Assembly (NCBI RefSeq): GCF_015694405.1
Contig: NZ_JADQDB010000005.1
Coordinates: 24,589-88,588 of the forward strand
DNA length: 64,000 bases
Direction: 5' to 3'
Source of the DNA: Pelagibacterium limicola
GTDB lineage: Bacteria > Pseudomonadota > Alphaproteobacteria > Rhizobiales > Devosiaceae
The notes beneath the pieces were generated by a model, which saw nothing but the letters and a program-made list of their open reading frames with translations, was not told where the DNA came from and did not search any database. Below are positions 34,843 to 43,799 of this stretch, piece after piece (positions within the stretch are counted from its first letter, which is position 1; every line of letters begins with the position of its first letter). The position numbers and the translations under genes are program-made.

Positions 34843-36159
34843 TTAGCGGTAGTAGCCCCCGCGCTCCATTTCGGAGCGGGTTTGCTGCTGGGCGGTTTCG
34901 AGCGCCTGATCGACGCTGATCTGCCCGGCGAGCGCGGCCGAGAAGGTCTGGCCCACGGCGGTACCGATGCCTTGAAACTCGGGGATGGCCACGAATTGAA
35001 CGCCCACATAGGGCACGGGATCGACAGCGGGGTTGGTCGGATCGGTCGCCTCGATGGATCCGAGTGTCATTTCGGCAAATGGAGCGGCCGAAAGATATTC
35101 GGGGTTCTCATAGAGCGAGAGGCGGGTCCCCGGAGGCACGTTGGCCCAGCCTTCCTCGGCGGCGACCAGTGCGAGGTATTCCTTGGAGGTTGCCCAGCCG
35201 ACGAACTTTTCGGCCGCTTCGGCCTGTTGGGTACCGGCGGGAATGGCCAGCGACCATGCCCAGAGCCAGTTGCCGCGCTTACCCAGGCCGTTGTCGGGCG
35301 CCAGGGCGAACCCAACGCTGTCGGCGACCTGGCTCTCGGCCGGGTTGGTGACAAAGGACGCTGCGACCGTGGCATCGATCCACATGGCGCACTTGCCAGT
35401 CTGGAAGAGCGCGAGGTTTTCGTTGAACCCGTTGGAGGACGCGCCCGGAGGGCCGGCTTCGTTCATCAGGTCGACGTAGAATTGAAGCGTGTTCTTCCAT
35501 TCCTCGCTGTCGAACTGAGGCTCCCAGTTCTCGTCAAACCAGCGGGCGCCGAATGAGTTGGCCGTCGCGGTGAGGAACGCCATGTTCTCACCCCATCCGG
35601 CCTTGCCGCGCAGGCAGATGCCGTAAATCTCGTTATCCTTGTCGGTGATGGTGCGGGCGGCATCGGCGATAAAGTCCCAGGTCGGGGCCTCGGGCATGTC
35701 GATCCCGGCGGCTTCAAACAGATCGGTACGGTACATCACCATCGAGCTTTCGCCGTAGAACGGGGCGGCATAGAGATTACCGTCGACCGTCAGTCCGCCC
35801 CGAATGGCCGGCAGCAGGTCATCCACGTCATAGGCAGGGTCGGACACCAGCCCGTCGAGCGCCACAAGCCAATCCTGCGCACCCCAGATGGGCACTTCAT
35901 AGGTGCCGATGGTCATGACGTCATACTGGCCGCCCCGGGTCGCGATGTCGGTGGTCACGCGCTGGCGCAACACATTTTCTTCGAGCGTCACCCATTCGAG
36001 CGAGATACCGGGATTGGCGTCGATGAAATGGTGGGCCAACCGCTGCATGCGGATCATGTCGCCATTATTGACGGTCGCGATGGTCAGCGATTGCGCCTGC
36101 GCACCTGCCGCAAGGGCAAAAAGCGAGCACGACCCGATAGCAATCGAGCGTAGTCTCAT
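34843..36159 (-). CDS. Polyol ABC transporter substrate-binding protein
   Basis: The 438-residue periplasmic protein belongs to extracellular solute-binding family 1, polyol branch (SmoE/MtlE-like). It has a signal peptide (MRLRSIAIGSCSLFALAAGAQAQ) and then SLTIATVNNGDMIRMQRLAHHFIDANPGISLEWVTLEENVLRQRVTTDIATRGGQYDV, characteristic of this branch. The ATG at 36159 has GGGAGG a few bases upstream; an earlier ATG at 36192 lacks signal-peptide logic. The promoter region carries a dyad at 36186-36218 that matches one before the regulator gene. Confidence 0.9.
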   Translation of the reverse strand: MRLRSIAIGSCSLFALAAGAQAQSLTIATVNNGDMIRMQRLAHHFIDANPGISLEWVTLEENVLRQRVTTDIATRGGQYDVMTIGTYEVPIWGAQDWLVALDGLVSDPAYDVDDLLPAIRGGLTVDGNLYAAPFYGESSMVMYRTDLFEAAGIDMPEAPTWDFIADAARTITDKDNEIYGICLRGKAGWGENMAFLTATANSFGARWFDENWEPQFDSEEWKNTLQFYVDLMNEAGPPGASSNGFNENLALFQTGKCAMWIDATVAASFVTNPAESQVADSVGFALAPDNGLGKRGNWLWAWSLAIPAGTQQAEAAEKFVGWATSKEYLALVAAEEGWANVPPGTRLSLYENPEYLSAAPFAEMTLGSIEATDPTNPAVDPVPYVGVQFVAIPEFQGIGTAVGQTFSAALAGQISVDQALETAQQQTRSEMERGGYYR

Positions 36160-36185
36160 GATTAATCCTCCCTCATGCTCGAGAT

Positions 36186-36218
36186 TGAGCATTTGCTATT
36201 CGCATGGGCAATTACTCA
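36186..36218. promoter_or_regulatory. Imperfect dyad in the polyol operon promoter, probable SorC-type operator
   Basis: Half-sites TGAGCATTTGC (36186-36196) and GCAATTACTCA (36208-36218) face each other, with 9 of 11 positions complementary. The right half, extended to 36206-36218, matches at 12 of 13 positions the sequence 37368-37380 upstream of the SorC-type regulator. A shared operator and autoregulation are therefore likely. Confidence 0.55.
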
Positions 36219-36326
36219 TATTGTAGCGCAGAGAGTCAAGTAACAATTGGGCGAATGACGTCAAACGCCAAGGCCACCGGCGGCGAGGCCAATGAAAGAT
36301 GGGAGATCTGCGGGAAAACCCGGCGA

Positions 36327-37274
36327 TCAGGCGAGCAGCGCCTGCGCGGTTTCTTCGTCGGTAATGAGCCCGTTGACGAGGCGGCGGCGCACTGCGGCGC
36401 GAATCGCATCCACCTTGTTGGCGCCTTTGGCGGCCGCGACCACGAGCGAAGTCTCCCGGCTTGGGAAAGGCGGGGAGGCGACACGGTCGTTGATCATACC
36501 CTGGATCAACACCCCGTCGGCATTGAAGGTCCAGCCCAGCATCTCGCCGACAGCCCCGGCCTTCTGAGCGAGCTTCAATTCATCCTGGGTAATGAACCCA
36601 TCCATATAGAGAGGCGCCTTTGGGCCAAGATCGCCAATACCGACAAAACTCACGCTGGCCTGGGCGGCAAGCGCGAGCGTTCTCTCGATGCCAACCTGCT
36701 GATGGAGCAATTCACGCTCGGAGGCGCTGGAGGCGAGGACGGGCATGGGCATGGGGAAGCTTGGCGCGCTCACCTTGTCGGCGATCGAGAAAATGACGTT
36801 ATAGAACGCGGCCGAACCGTCCGGCGCAATGTTCCCCGTCAGCGAAACAATCTTGTGTTGCGGGCAGTCGATCGGGCTCATCGCTTCCACCGCCGCCTTG
36901 AGCGTGCGCCCCGTCCCGACCCCGATGATGCGGGGCTCGGGCGCGGAAAGCAGGCGTTCGAGTTCAGCGGCGACCGCATCGGCAACGCCAAGCGTCGTAT
37001 CGGGATTTCCGGGATCGGAGGGCACGACCTCGACAAGGTCGAGCGCAAAGCGGGACCGCAGTTCGCTGGCCAGTGCGAGGCAGCTGGCAATCGGATGGTC
37101 GAGCCGCACCTTGATAAGCTTTTCGCTCATCGCGAGCGAGACCAGCCGCTGGGCGGTCTGTCGGGAAACACCGAGCTTTGCCGCGATCTCGTCCTGGGTG
37201 TTACCGGCAACATAGTAGAGCCAGCCCGCCCTCGCGGCGTCATCGTGCTTATTTCGTGTCCCGTCCTGTCGCAC
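36327..37274 (-). CDS. SorC/DeoR-family sugar-binding transcriptional regulator
   Basis: The 315-residue regulator has an N-terminal HTH (AGNTQDEIAAKLGVSRQTAQRLVSLAMSEKLIKVRL) and a C-terminal SorC sugar-phosphate-binding domain. Domain motifs include GVGTGRTLKAAVEAM, SLTGNIAPDGSAAFYNVIF and VGIGDLGPKAPLYMDGFI. It lies 167 bp upstream of the binding-protein gene on the same strand, so the polyol operon can also be read from its own promoter. The likely effector is the phosphorylated ketose or the polyol itself. Confidence 0.87.
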   Translation of the reverse strand: MRQDGTRNKHDDAARAGWLYYVAGNTQDEIAAKLGVSRQTAQRLVSLAMSEKLIKVRLDHPIASCLALASELRSRFALDLVEVVPSDPGNPDTTLGVADAVAAELERLLSAPEPRIIGVGTGRTLKAAVEAMSPIDCPQHKIVSLTGNIAPDGSAAFYNVIFSIADKVSAPSFPMPMPVLASSASERELLHQQVGIERTLALAAQASVSFVGIGDLGPKAPLYMDGFITQDELKLAQKAGAVGEMLGWTFNADGVLIQGMINDRVASPPFPSRETSLVVAAAKGANKVDAIRAAVRRRLVNGLITDEETAQALLA

Positions 37275-37367
37275 TGGACGCTTCCCTTCTGGCCTGAACT
37301 ATACCGTCTTACTAAGCCAGGTCCGGTTTTGCCAGAGAAACTCCATGCATTGTTTTACTCATTGGCC

Positions 37368-37380
37368 GGGCAAATACTCA
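37368..37380 (-). promoter_or_regulatory. TGAGTATTTGCCC motif upstream of the SorC-type gene
   Basis: Read on the minus strand this 13-mer is TGAGTATTTGCCC. The polyol operon promoter has TGAGTAATTGCCC at 36218-36206 on the same strand. It lies about 95 bp upstream of the regulator start and overlaps the last codon of the Ldh-family gene. Confidence 0.5.
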
Positions 37381-38406
37381 TCGCTTGGCTTCGGGAATAA
37401 GGGCAAGGAGGTCCTCATAGAGCTTGCGGGGAATACTCACGTGACCGGCGGCCAGCGTGCGTGCGCGGGCCTCGTGGCGCCGCTGCCCGGGCAGGCGCGC
37501 GCCCTGTCCGGCGGTCGCATCGAGCAGCGCTTCGGCGCGTGCGAGATGGGACGCGGAGTCGCCGCCGGTAAAGCGTGCCGGGTCGATGGCGATCAGCAAT
37601 TGGCCATGCAGGGGCGCAGCCTCGGCGCCTTCGTCGTATTGCATCGATTCAAGGCTGGTGAGGTCGCCGATCAGCGGTCCGGCGAGCAATTCGATCATCA
37701 GGGAAAGCGCCGATCCCTTGTGCCCCCCGAAGGGCAGCATCGCTCCGTCCAGCACGGCGAGCGGATCTGTGGTGGGGTTCCCCCTTGCATCGATCCCCGT
37801 ACCCGGCGGCAGAGGCTTGCCCTCGCGCCTATGCAGTTCGATATCGCCTCGGGCCATGGCACTGGTTGCAAAGTCGAACGCAAAGGGAGGCCCATCCTTG
37901 CGCGGCCAGGCAAATGCAAAAGGATTGGTGCCAAGGATCGGCGTGGTGCCTCCTGCGGGAGCAACCCAGGCATGGCTCGGGTTCATCGCCAGCCCGACCA
38001 GCCCATGTTCCGCCAGCCGCTCCACTTCAGGCCACAGGGCGGAAAAATGAAAACAGTTCTGGATGGCGAGCGCGGCAATCCCGCTGGCCCGCGCCTTTTC
38101 GACAAGCAACGGCAATCCGGCGTCCAATGCCAGTAGCGAGAAGCCGCGTTTGGCATCGACGCGGACAACACCTGGCGCGTGGTCGAAAACTTCGGGCGTG
38201 GCGTCAGTCACGACCATGCCCGCCCGCAGCGTCCTGACGCACATGATGAGCCGGTAGAGCCCGTGAGACTGGCACTCGTCACGTTGGCAGTCGCGCATGA
38301 CGGCGGCATTGGCGCGGGCGTGAGGCTCGGACAATCCATTGGCTGTCATGACCCTCACTGCAAAATCAAAGACCTGGTCGAGGGTGAGCGAAGCCGTATC
38401 GGTCAT
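37378..38406 (-). CDS. Ldh family oxidoreductase (probable delta1-pyrroline-2-carboxylate reductase)
   Basis: The 342-residue protein belongs to the malate/L-lactate dehydrogenase family (not the Rossmann type), whose members include DpkA-type imine reductases. Motifs include RDCQRDECQSHGLYR, NPFAFAWPRKDGPPFAFDFATSAMARGDIELHRREGKPLP and LPFGGHKGSALSLMIELLAG. The ATG at 38406 is the natural start; extension further upstream runs into the neighbouring gene. It lies 5 bp after the racemase-fold dehydratase, whose product in trans-3-hydroxyproline breakdown is delta1-pyrroline-2-carboxylate. Reduction to L-proline is therefore the likely reaction. Sinorhizobium HypS is the analogue I have in mind. 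Confidence 0.82.
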   Translation of the reverse strand: MTDTASLTLDQVFDFAVRVMTANGLSEPHARANAAVMRDCQRDECQSHGLYRLIMCVRTLRAGMVVTDATPEVFDHAPGVVRVDAKRGFSLLALDAGLPLLVEKARASGIAALAIQNCFHFSALWPEVERLAEHGLVGLAMNPSHAWVAPAGGTTPILGTNPFAFAWPRKDGPPFAFDFATSAMARGDIELHRREGKPLPPGTGIDARGNPTTDPLAVLDGAMLPFGGHKGSALSLMIELLAGPLIGDLTSLESMQYDEGAEAAPLHGQLLIAIDPARFTGGDSASHLARAEALLDATAGQGARLPGQRRHEARARTLAAGHVSIPRKLYEDLLALIPEAKR

Positions 38407-38411
38407 GGCAC

Positions 38412-39437
38412 CTACAATCCCCAGGTATCGCCGACCCGGTAGCCGCCCGGCCAGGGATCGGACGGATCGAGCATAAGTTGCTTTATTTCTGTGACCCAGC
38501 CGCGGCCTGCGATCGAGGGAACGATTGCTGGGGTTCCGGCGAGATCGGTCACCGATTCTACGCGGCAATCAAAGCGGCTTCCGATGATGGAAATGCCAGC
38601 AAACGGCTCTCCTACCGCCAGTTCGCCACGTGCGTGGAGTACCGCCATGCGGGCTGAACATCCCGTCCCCGTCGGTGAGCGATCGAGCTTGCCCGGTTCG
38701 ATCGCGACCGTGTTGCGGCCAGTCTTGACGCCATCGATCACCTCCACAGGCGCGGTGAACTGACAAAAGGAAATATGTTTCCAGTCGGGATTGGTCGGGT
38801 GGGAAAAGCCGATCTGTTCTGACGCGGCCCTGGTCAGTTTCATCCCGGTCGCCGCGAGGTCGCGGGCTTCGTCCGGGGTCAGTGAAAAGCCGAGGCTCCC
38901 GGCATCGACCAGCACAAAGCTGTCGCCGCCATAGGCCGTGTCAACAATGACGGTTCCCAAACCCTCGACTTCCAGTGGCAGCCCAAGTTTTGCAGTAAAA
39001 CTCGGATGGTTGGTAACGCGGATGGAAATGGCCTTGCCATCCCTGCAGGTGGCGACGACGTCGATCAATCCACCGGGCGCTTCGAGCGTAAAGCGGGTTT
39101 CGGGTTCCGTCATCGGTATGATGCCGGTGTCGAGCAGGACCGTCGAAACGCAGATCGAATTGGACCCAGACATCGGCGGGGTGTGGACCGGCTCCATGAT
39201 GATCCAACCCATTGCGGCGCGTGGGTCCTTGGGTGGCACCAGCAGATTGACGTGGCGGAAGACGCCACCGCGCGGCTCGTTAAGGACGAAGTTGCGCAAG
39301 CGGTTGTCCTGTGCGATCCATCTCGATTGCTCCCAGATAGTCTCGCCCGGCGGCGGCGCGACGCCACCGACGATCACGTCCCCCACCTCGCCCTCGGCGT
39401 GGCAACCGACGACATGGATGATCTTTGAGGATCGCAT
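38412..39437 (-). CDS. Proline racemase-family protein, probable trans-3-hydroxy-L-proline dehydratase
   Basis: The 341-residue protein has the proline racemase fold. The two catalytic Cys of racemases and epimerases are both replaced. The first motif is MSGS with S90 instead of MCGH. The second is DRSPTGTGC with T256 in place of Cys; a Cys sits four residues later (C260). Thr at the second site is the mark of trans-3-hydroxyproline dehydratases, which need only one base. Adjacent reductase and enolase-superfamily genes support that role. The combination Ser/Thr is less usual than Cys/Thr. The other family member in this window (40551-41552) keeps both Cys. Confidence 0.8.
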   Translation of the reverse strand: MRSSKIIHVVGCHAEGEVGDVIVGGVAPPPGETIWEQSRWIAQDNRLRNFVLNEPRGGVFRHVNLLVPPKDPRAAMGWIIMEPVHTPPMSGSNSICVSTVLLDTGIIPMTEPETRFTLEAPGGLIDVVATCRDGKAISIRVTNHPSFTAKLGLPLEVEGLGTVIVDTAYGGDSFVLVDAGSLGFSLTPDEARDLAATGMKLTRAASEQIGFSHPTNPDWKHISFCQFTAPVEVIDGVKTGRNTVAIEPGKLDRSPTGTGCSARMAVLHARGELAVGEPFAGISIIGSRFDCRVESVTDLAGTPAIVPSIAGRGWVTEIKQLMLDPSDPWPGGYRVGDTWGL

Positions 39438-40538
39438 CTAGACCACCAGCACCGGATCGCCCAGGGCCTCCATGATCGGAACGACGCCCAGGCCCGGTGC
39501 GTCCGAGGCCTTCATTTTCCCGTCCACACGCCTCGGCGCGCCACTTGCGATATCCTTGGTTCCATAAGAATTGAAATCGGTCGCCGAGAAGGTGAACTCC
39601 TCAGGCGTCGACTGCGCCAGATGCGCGATTGTGGCGGTTACAATGTCGCCGCCCCACGTATCCTCGATGGTCATGGGGATGCCTGCGGCAATGCAGGTGT
39701 CGCGGATCAAATTCGCCTTGGTCAGTCCGCCGACCTTCGAAATTTTCAGATTGATGACATCCATGGCGCCATCGGCAAGCCCCCGCTGGAGCGTGCCCAA
39801 ACCGTCGATGACTTCATCGAGGACGAAGGGAAGCGACGTGCGCCGGCGGGTGACGAGGCATTCTTCATATGTCGGGCAGGGCTGCTCGATATAGACGTCG
39901 ACATCGCGCACCGCATTCACGACGCGTGCGGCTTCGTGCATGGTCCAGCCGGTATTGGCGTCGGCCACGAGGATGTCGCCCGGCCGCATTTCCTTTGCGC
40001 AGAGACGAATGCGCTCGATATCGCTGTCAGCGTCGGCGCCGACCTTCAATTGGAACTTGGTGTAGCCCTCGTCTCGATAGCCCGCCACGTTCGCTGCCAT
40101 GGCCTTTGGTTCGATCTGCGAGATGGCGCGGTAGAGCTTGACCTCCTCCTGCGCCTTGCCGCCCAGAAGCTGGTAAACTGGAAGGCCGGTCGACTTGCCC
40201 AGAATATCCCAGCACGCGACATCGATCGCGGCCTTGATATAGGGATGGCCGCGAAGCACGGCGTCCATGTGGCGGTTGATGACGTTCACATCGCGCGGAT
40301 CGAGCCCGATGACTTTCGGCGCGATTTCGGCCAGTCCCGACCGGACGCCCAGCGCATAAGATGGAAGATAGGCAGAACCGAGCGGACAGCATTCGCCATA
40401 GCCGGTGATCCTGGCATCGGTCTCGACTTCAACCACGGTTGCATCGAACACCTCGACATAGTTGCCGTTCGACCAGCTGTAGCGGCCCTCCTTGAGGGGG
40501 AGATCGACCTGATAGGCCTTGATGCCGGTGATCTTCAC
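39438..40538 (-). CDS. Enolase-superfamily enzyme, probable cis-3-hydroxy-L-proline dehydratase
   Basis: The 366-residue mandelate racemase/muconate lactonizing enzyme homologue has catalytic lysines K165 (FQLKVG) and K265 ([10 protein letters not shown]) and metal ligands D193 (VADANTGW), E218 (YIEQP) and D241 (VLDEVIDG). The same Lys pair occurs in 4-hydroxyproline betaine 2-epimerase. Here, next to a trans-3-hydroxyproline dehydratase and an imine reductase, and without demethylase genes, cis-3-hydroxy-L-proline dehydration is the better call. Its stop abuts the next gene start, and its start lies 12 bp after the 4-hydroxyproline epimerase stop. Betaine epimerase remains the alternative. 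Confidence 0.75.
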   Translation of the reverse strand: MKITGIKAYQVDLPLKEGRYSWSNGNYVEVFDATVVEVETDARITGYGECCPLGSAYLPSYALGVRSGLAEIAPKVIGLDPRDVNVINRHMDAVLRGHPYIKAAIDVACWDILGKSTGLPVYQLLGGKAQEEVKLYRAISQIEPKAMAANVAGYRDEGYTKFQLKVGADADSDIERIRLCAKEMRPGDILVADANTGWTMHEAARVVNAVRDVDVYIEQPCPTYEECLVTRRRTSLPFVLDEVIDGLGTLQRGLADGAMDVINLKISKVGGLTKANLIRDTCIAAGIPMTIEDTWGGDIVTATIAHLAQSTPEEFTFSATDFNSYGTKDIASGAPRRVDGKMKASDAPGLGVVPIMEALGDPVLVV

Positions 40539-40550
40539 TAAAGCCTCCTC

Positions 40551-41552
40551 CTATTTGACGATGAACCCGTGTTTGAACGGATCACGATCGTCGATGAAAA
40601 TGGTGTTGAGCCCGGTCACCCGCGCCCAGCCGGCGATGGAGGGGATGATGGCGGGCTTGCCGCCGACGCTCACTTCGTCCTCTACGTGCCCCTTGAACAT
40701 CGAGCCGATGATGGATTCGTGAATGAACTCATCGCCCTTGCCGAGCCTGCCCTTGGCGGCCCATTGCGCCATGCGCGCCGAAGTGCCTGTGCCACAGGGC
40801 GAACGGTCGATGGCCTTGTCGCCGTAAAAGACTGCATTGCGCGCGGTTGCCTGACGTTGTGTGGGCGCCCCGGTCCAGAGGATGTGCGAAAGCCCTTTGA
40901 TGTCAGGCTTTTCAGGATGGACGAATTCATGTTTCTCATTGAGCGCGCGGCGCAGTTCGGGGCTCCAACGCAGAATATCGCCGGCGCTGACATCGGCCAT
41001 ATCGCGGAAGGCGGGCTGTGGATCGACAATGGCGTAGAAATTCCCGCCATAGGCGACATCGACAGTCACCTCCCCCAGTCCTTGGACATGCGCGGTCAAA
41101 CCCTCTGAGTGAAGAAAAGCGGGAACATTGGTCAGCCGCACCTCCTCAACATATTCGCCTTCCTGCCGGTACTCGGCAACGACCAGCCCGGCGGGCGTAT
41201 CGAGCCGCACCACACCCGGCGTTTTCGGCGTCACCAAGCCGTGCTCGATCATGAAGGTCACGGTGCCGATGGTGCCATGCCCACACATGGGCAGGCAGCC
41301 GGAGGTTTCGATAAAGAGGATCGCGATGTCGCAATCCTCGCGCGTCGGAGGATAAAGGATCGAGCCCGACATCATGTCGTGCCCGCGCGGCTCGAACATA
41401 AGTCCGAGCCTTATCCAGTCGAACTCGGCCAGGAAATGAGCGCGCTTTTCCATCATCGTCGCGCCCTCGAGGCGCGGTCCGCCACCCGCGACGAGCCTGA
41501 CCGGATTGCCGCAGGTGTGACCATCGATACAGAAAAAGGAATGACGCGCCAT
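40551..41552 (-). CDS. 4-hydroxyproline 2-epimerase
   Basis: The 333-residue proline racemase-family enzyme converts trans-4-hydroxy-L-proline to cis-4-hydroxy-D-proline. Both catalytic cysteines are present: C90 in LPMCGHGTIG and C253 in DRSPCGTGTSARMA. The N-terminus FFCIDGHTCGNPVRLVAGGGP is typical of hydroxyproline epimerases rather than true proline racemases. The ATG at 41552 lies one base after the oxidase stop. It is followed in the operon by the 3-hydroxyproline genes. Confidence 0.9.
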   Translation of the reverse strand: MARHSFFCIDGHTCGNPVRLVAGGGPRLEGATMMEKRAHFLAEFDWIRLGLMFEPRGHDMMSGSILYPPTREDCDIAILFIETSGCLPMCGHGTIGTVTFMIEHGLVTPKTPGVVRLDTPAGLVVAEYRQEGEYVEEVRLTNVPAFLHSEGLTAHVQGLGEVTVDVAYGGNFYAIVDPQPAFRDMADVSAGDILRWSPELRRALNEKHEFVHPEKPDIKGLSHILWTGAPTQRQATARNAVFYGDKAIDRSPCGTGTSARMAQWAAKGRLGKGDEFIHESIIGSMFKGHVEDEVSVGGKPAIIPSIAGWARVTGLNTIFIDDRDPFKHGFIVK

Positions 41553-41553
41553 C

Positions 41554-42804
41554 TTATGAGAACCGTTGCGAACGATAAGGGTTGAGGTCGATTGCCGGTG
41601 CATCACCCAGGATAAGGTCGCGAACCACGCGGGCGGTCGCTGCCGATTGGGTGAGCCCGAGATGCCCGTGGCCGAAAGCATAGACCACGCGATTGGCGCG
41701 GGGCGAACGACCGATCACGGGCAGGCTGTCGGGGAGCGATGGACGGAAACCCATCCATTGTTTCCCGTCCGTTGTCTTGAGACCGGGGAGGATGCGCCTG
41801 GTCTTTTCGACCATGATTTCCGCACGCCGGAAATCGGGCGCGCGTTCGAGACCCGCCAGCTCCACCGCGCCGCCTATGCGCAGACCCGTATCGAGCGGCG
41901 TGATGACGAAACCATCGCCCGGGATAACCAACTGGCGCTTGAGGTCGAATGCATCCTTGGGGAAGGTCGTGTTGTACCCGCGCTCGGTTTCGAGCGGGAT
42001 AGTGTCGCCCAGCCTTTGGGCGAGCCGGTGCGACCAGGCGCCAGAAGCGATAACCGCCTCGAAAGCGGTGACCTCGGTTCCATCGGCAAGCGCCAGCCTG
42101 ACGCCCTCGTCATCCTGCTCGATGCCGCTGACTTCGGCGATCCGCAGATAGGCGCCGCGCTCGATTGCCGCCTGCCCGATCCCCGTCGTTATATCGAGGG
42201 GGTCGGAAACGGTCAGCCATTGTGGGACGAAGGTTGCGTGGGTGAACGATGCGCCGAGACCCGGCTGCAATTCTGCCAGTTGCTCGCCGGCCACGTGCGC
42301 GAACTCTATTCCATGCGCCTGCCGCGCTTCCCACATAGGCAGCGATGCTTTCCACGCGCGTTCCCCCTCATAGAGATAAAGCGCGCCCTCGCGCCGCAGC
42401 AGCGGGGCGACGCCGGCGGCAAGAAAGAGACTTTCAGTTTCAGCGCGTGCGAGGTCCATCAGCGCGGTCTGCGCCCTGGTGCTTTCCGCGATCCGATCGG
42501 GAAGCGAGGCGCGGAAGAAGCGGATGAGCCAGGGCAGTATCTGCGGCACATAGCTAGGGGGGAGGGAAAGCGGGCCCAGGGGATCGAACAGCCATCTGGG
42601 GGCTTTGAGCATAATGCCGGGCGAGGCCAGCGGCTCGATATCGGCAAAGGCAAGTGCCCCCGCGTTACCGGCGCTGGTTTCAGCCGCCATGCCCTTGCGG
42701 TCGACGATCAGGACAGTCCTGCCCGCCTCGGTAAGCCGGAAAGCAATGGAGAGGCCGATAATACCGGCTCCGACGACGCAGACATCGTATTGGGGTTGCC
42801 CCAC
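41554..42804 (-). CDS. FAD-dependent D-amino-acid (D-hydroxyproline) dehydrogenase
   Basis: The 416-residue DadA-type flavoprotein would oxidise cis-4-hydroxy-D-proline to delta1-pyrroline-4-hydroxy-2-carboxylate. The N-terminal dinucleotide fold is VCVVGAGIIGLSIAFRLTEAG with the distal Asp/Arg in VDRKG. The C-terminal FAD contact is GFRPSLPDSLPVIGRSPRANRVVYAFGHGHLGLTQS. The start is a GTG at 42804 with GGAG 8 nt upstream; in-frame codons further upstream run toward the deaminase gene. It lies between the deaminase and the epimerase, as expected for the pathway. It is a single-polypeptide enzyme rather than the heteromeric LhpBEF form. Confidence 0.86.
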   Translation of the reverse strand: MGQPQYDVCVVGAGIIGLSIAFRLTEAGRTVLIVDRKGMAAETSAGNAGALAFADIEPLASPGIMLKAPRWLFDPLGPLSLPPSYVPQILPWLIRFFRASLPDRIAESTRAQTALMDLARAETESLFLAAGVAPLLRREGALYLYEGERAWKASLPMWEARQAHGIEFAHVAGEQLAELQPGLGASFTHATFVPQWLTVSDPLDITTGIGQAAIERGAYLRIAEVSGIEQDDEGVRLALADGTEVTAFEAVIASGAWSHRLAQRLGDTIPLETERGYNTTFPKDAFDLKRQLVIPGDGFVITPLDTGLRIGGAVELAGLERAPDFRRAEIMVEKTRRILPGLKTTDGKQWMGFRPSLPDSLPVIGRSPRANRVVYAFGHGHLGLTQSAATARVVRDLILGDAPAIDLNPYRSQRFS

Positions 42805-42864
42805 TTTGTGACTCCGAAACACGCAAATCAGGGCGGGAACAATGTCCCGCCCTCGTGGCGGCAA

Positions 42865-43776
42865 TCAGGCTGCCAACCTGGAAAGATCGGGCAATTCGGG
42901 CCGCGCGGCGAGCGCAGACTTGATCGTTTGTTCGACCTCACTGCGCAGGGCACCCGAAAGCGGCGTGCGCGGCAGGCGGACGCGTTCGTTCGATCCCAGC
43001 GCCAGGGCTTCGGCGAGCTTGATGTTCTGAACGAGATAGGTCGAAACATCTAGATCGAGCAGCGGGCGGAACCACTGGTAAATCTTCAGCGCCTCGGCGT
43101 GCCGCCCGGCCTTGACCAGCCGATAGACGGCGACGGTTTCCGCCGGGAACGCAACAACCAGACCGGCCACCCAGCCCACCGCGCCCACGCACAGCGCCTC
43201 GTAGCCGAGATTGTCGACGCCGGTGAATACGTCCATCTTGCCCGCGAGCAGTTTGACCGCATCGGTAGTGCGCCGGATATCGTCCGAACTTTCCTTGACG
43301 GCGACGAACCTTTTGTCGGTTTCGGCCAGTTCGAGCAGCATGTCGTTGGTGACATCCACGCGATAAGCGATGCGGTTGGAATAGATCATCACGGGCAGGT
43401 CGGCGGCTTCCGCAATGGCCCGGAGGTTGGCGAGCGTTTCCTCGCGATTGGTGTGATAGATCGTCGAGGGCACGACCATCAGGCCCGAAGCACCCTCCCT
43501 CGCGGCGCGCTCGGCCAGCCGGCAGGCGTCGCGGGTCGCAGCCTCGGCAATGGTCAGAAGCGCGGGCTTGCCCTTTGTCGATTGCTGGATGGTCTTGAGT
43601 ACATCGATGCGCTCATCGTGCGAAAGAAACGGTCCTTCGCCCAGCGAGCCGCAGGCGATCAGCCCATCGCACCCGGCATCCATCTGGATGTCGAAGCAGC
43701 GTGCCATCTCCTTGAAGTCGAGCTTGTCGTCTTCGGTGAACTTGGTTGTGACGGCCGGAATGATGCCCTGCCACAT
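42865..43776 (-). CDS. DapA-family 1-pyrroline-4-hydroxy-2-carboxylate deaminase
   Basis: The 303-residue TIM-barrel lyase is of the dihydrodipicolinate synthase/N-acetylneuraminate lyase family. The Schiff-base Lys is K161 (FVAVKESS) and the catalytic Tyr is Y132 (MIYSNR). The early motif CGSLGEGPFLSHDER replaces the GTTGE of DapA. In hydroxyproline clusters this enzyme removes ammonia and water to yield alpha-ketoglutarate semialdehyde. It follows the ABC ATPase gene by 23 bp. True dihydrodipicolinate synthase is unlikely in this operon. Confidence 0.86.
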   Translation of the reverse strand: MWQGIIPAVTTKFTEDDKLDFKEMARCFDIQMDAGCDGLIACGSLGEGPFLSHDERIDVLKTIQQSTKGKPALLTIAEAATRDACRLAERAAREGASGLMVVPSTIYHTNREETLANLRAIAEAADLPVMIYSNRIAYRVDVTNDMLLELAETDKRFVAVKESSDDIRRTTDAVKLLAGKMDVFTGVDNLGYEALCVGAVGWVAGLVVAFPAETVAVYRLVKAGRHAEALKIYQWFRPLLDLDVSTYLVQNIKLAEALALGSNERVRLPRTPLSGALRSEVEQTIKSALAARPELPDLSRLAA

Positions 43777-43799
43777 AGGTCTTCTCCCACTAAGTAAGA

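Noticed and set aside
42865-43776. DapA-type protein as true dihydrodipicolinate synthase
   Set aside because: The GTTGE motif is replaced by CGSLGEG, and the gene lies inside a hydroxyproline operon.
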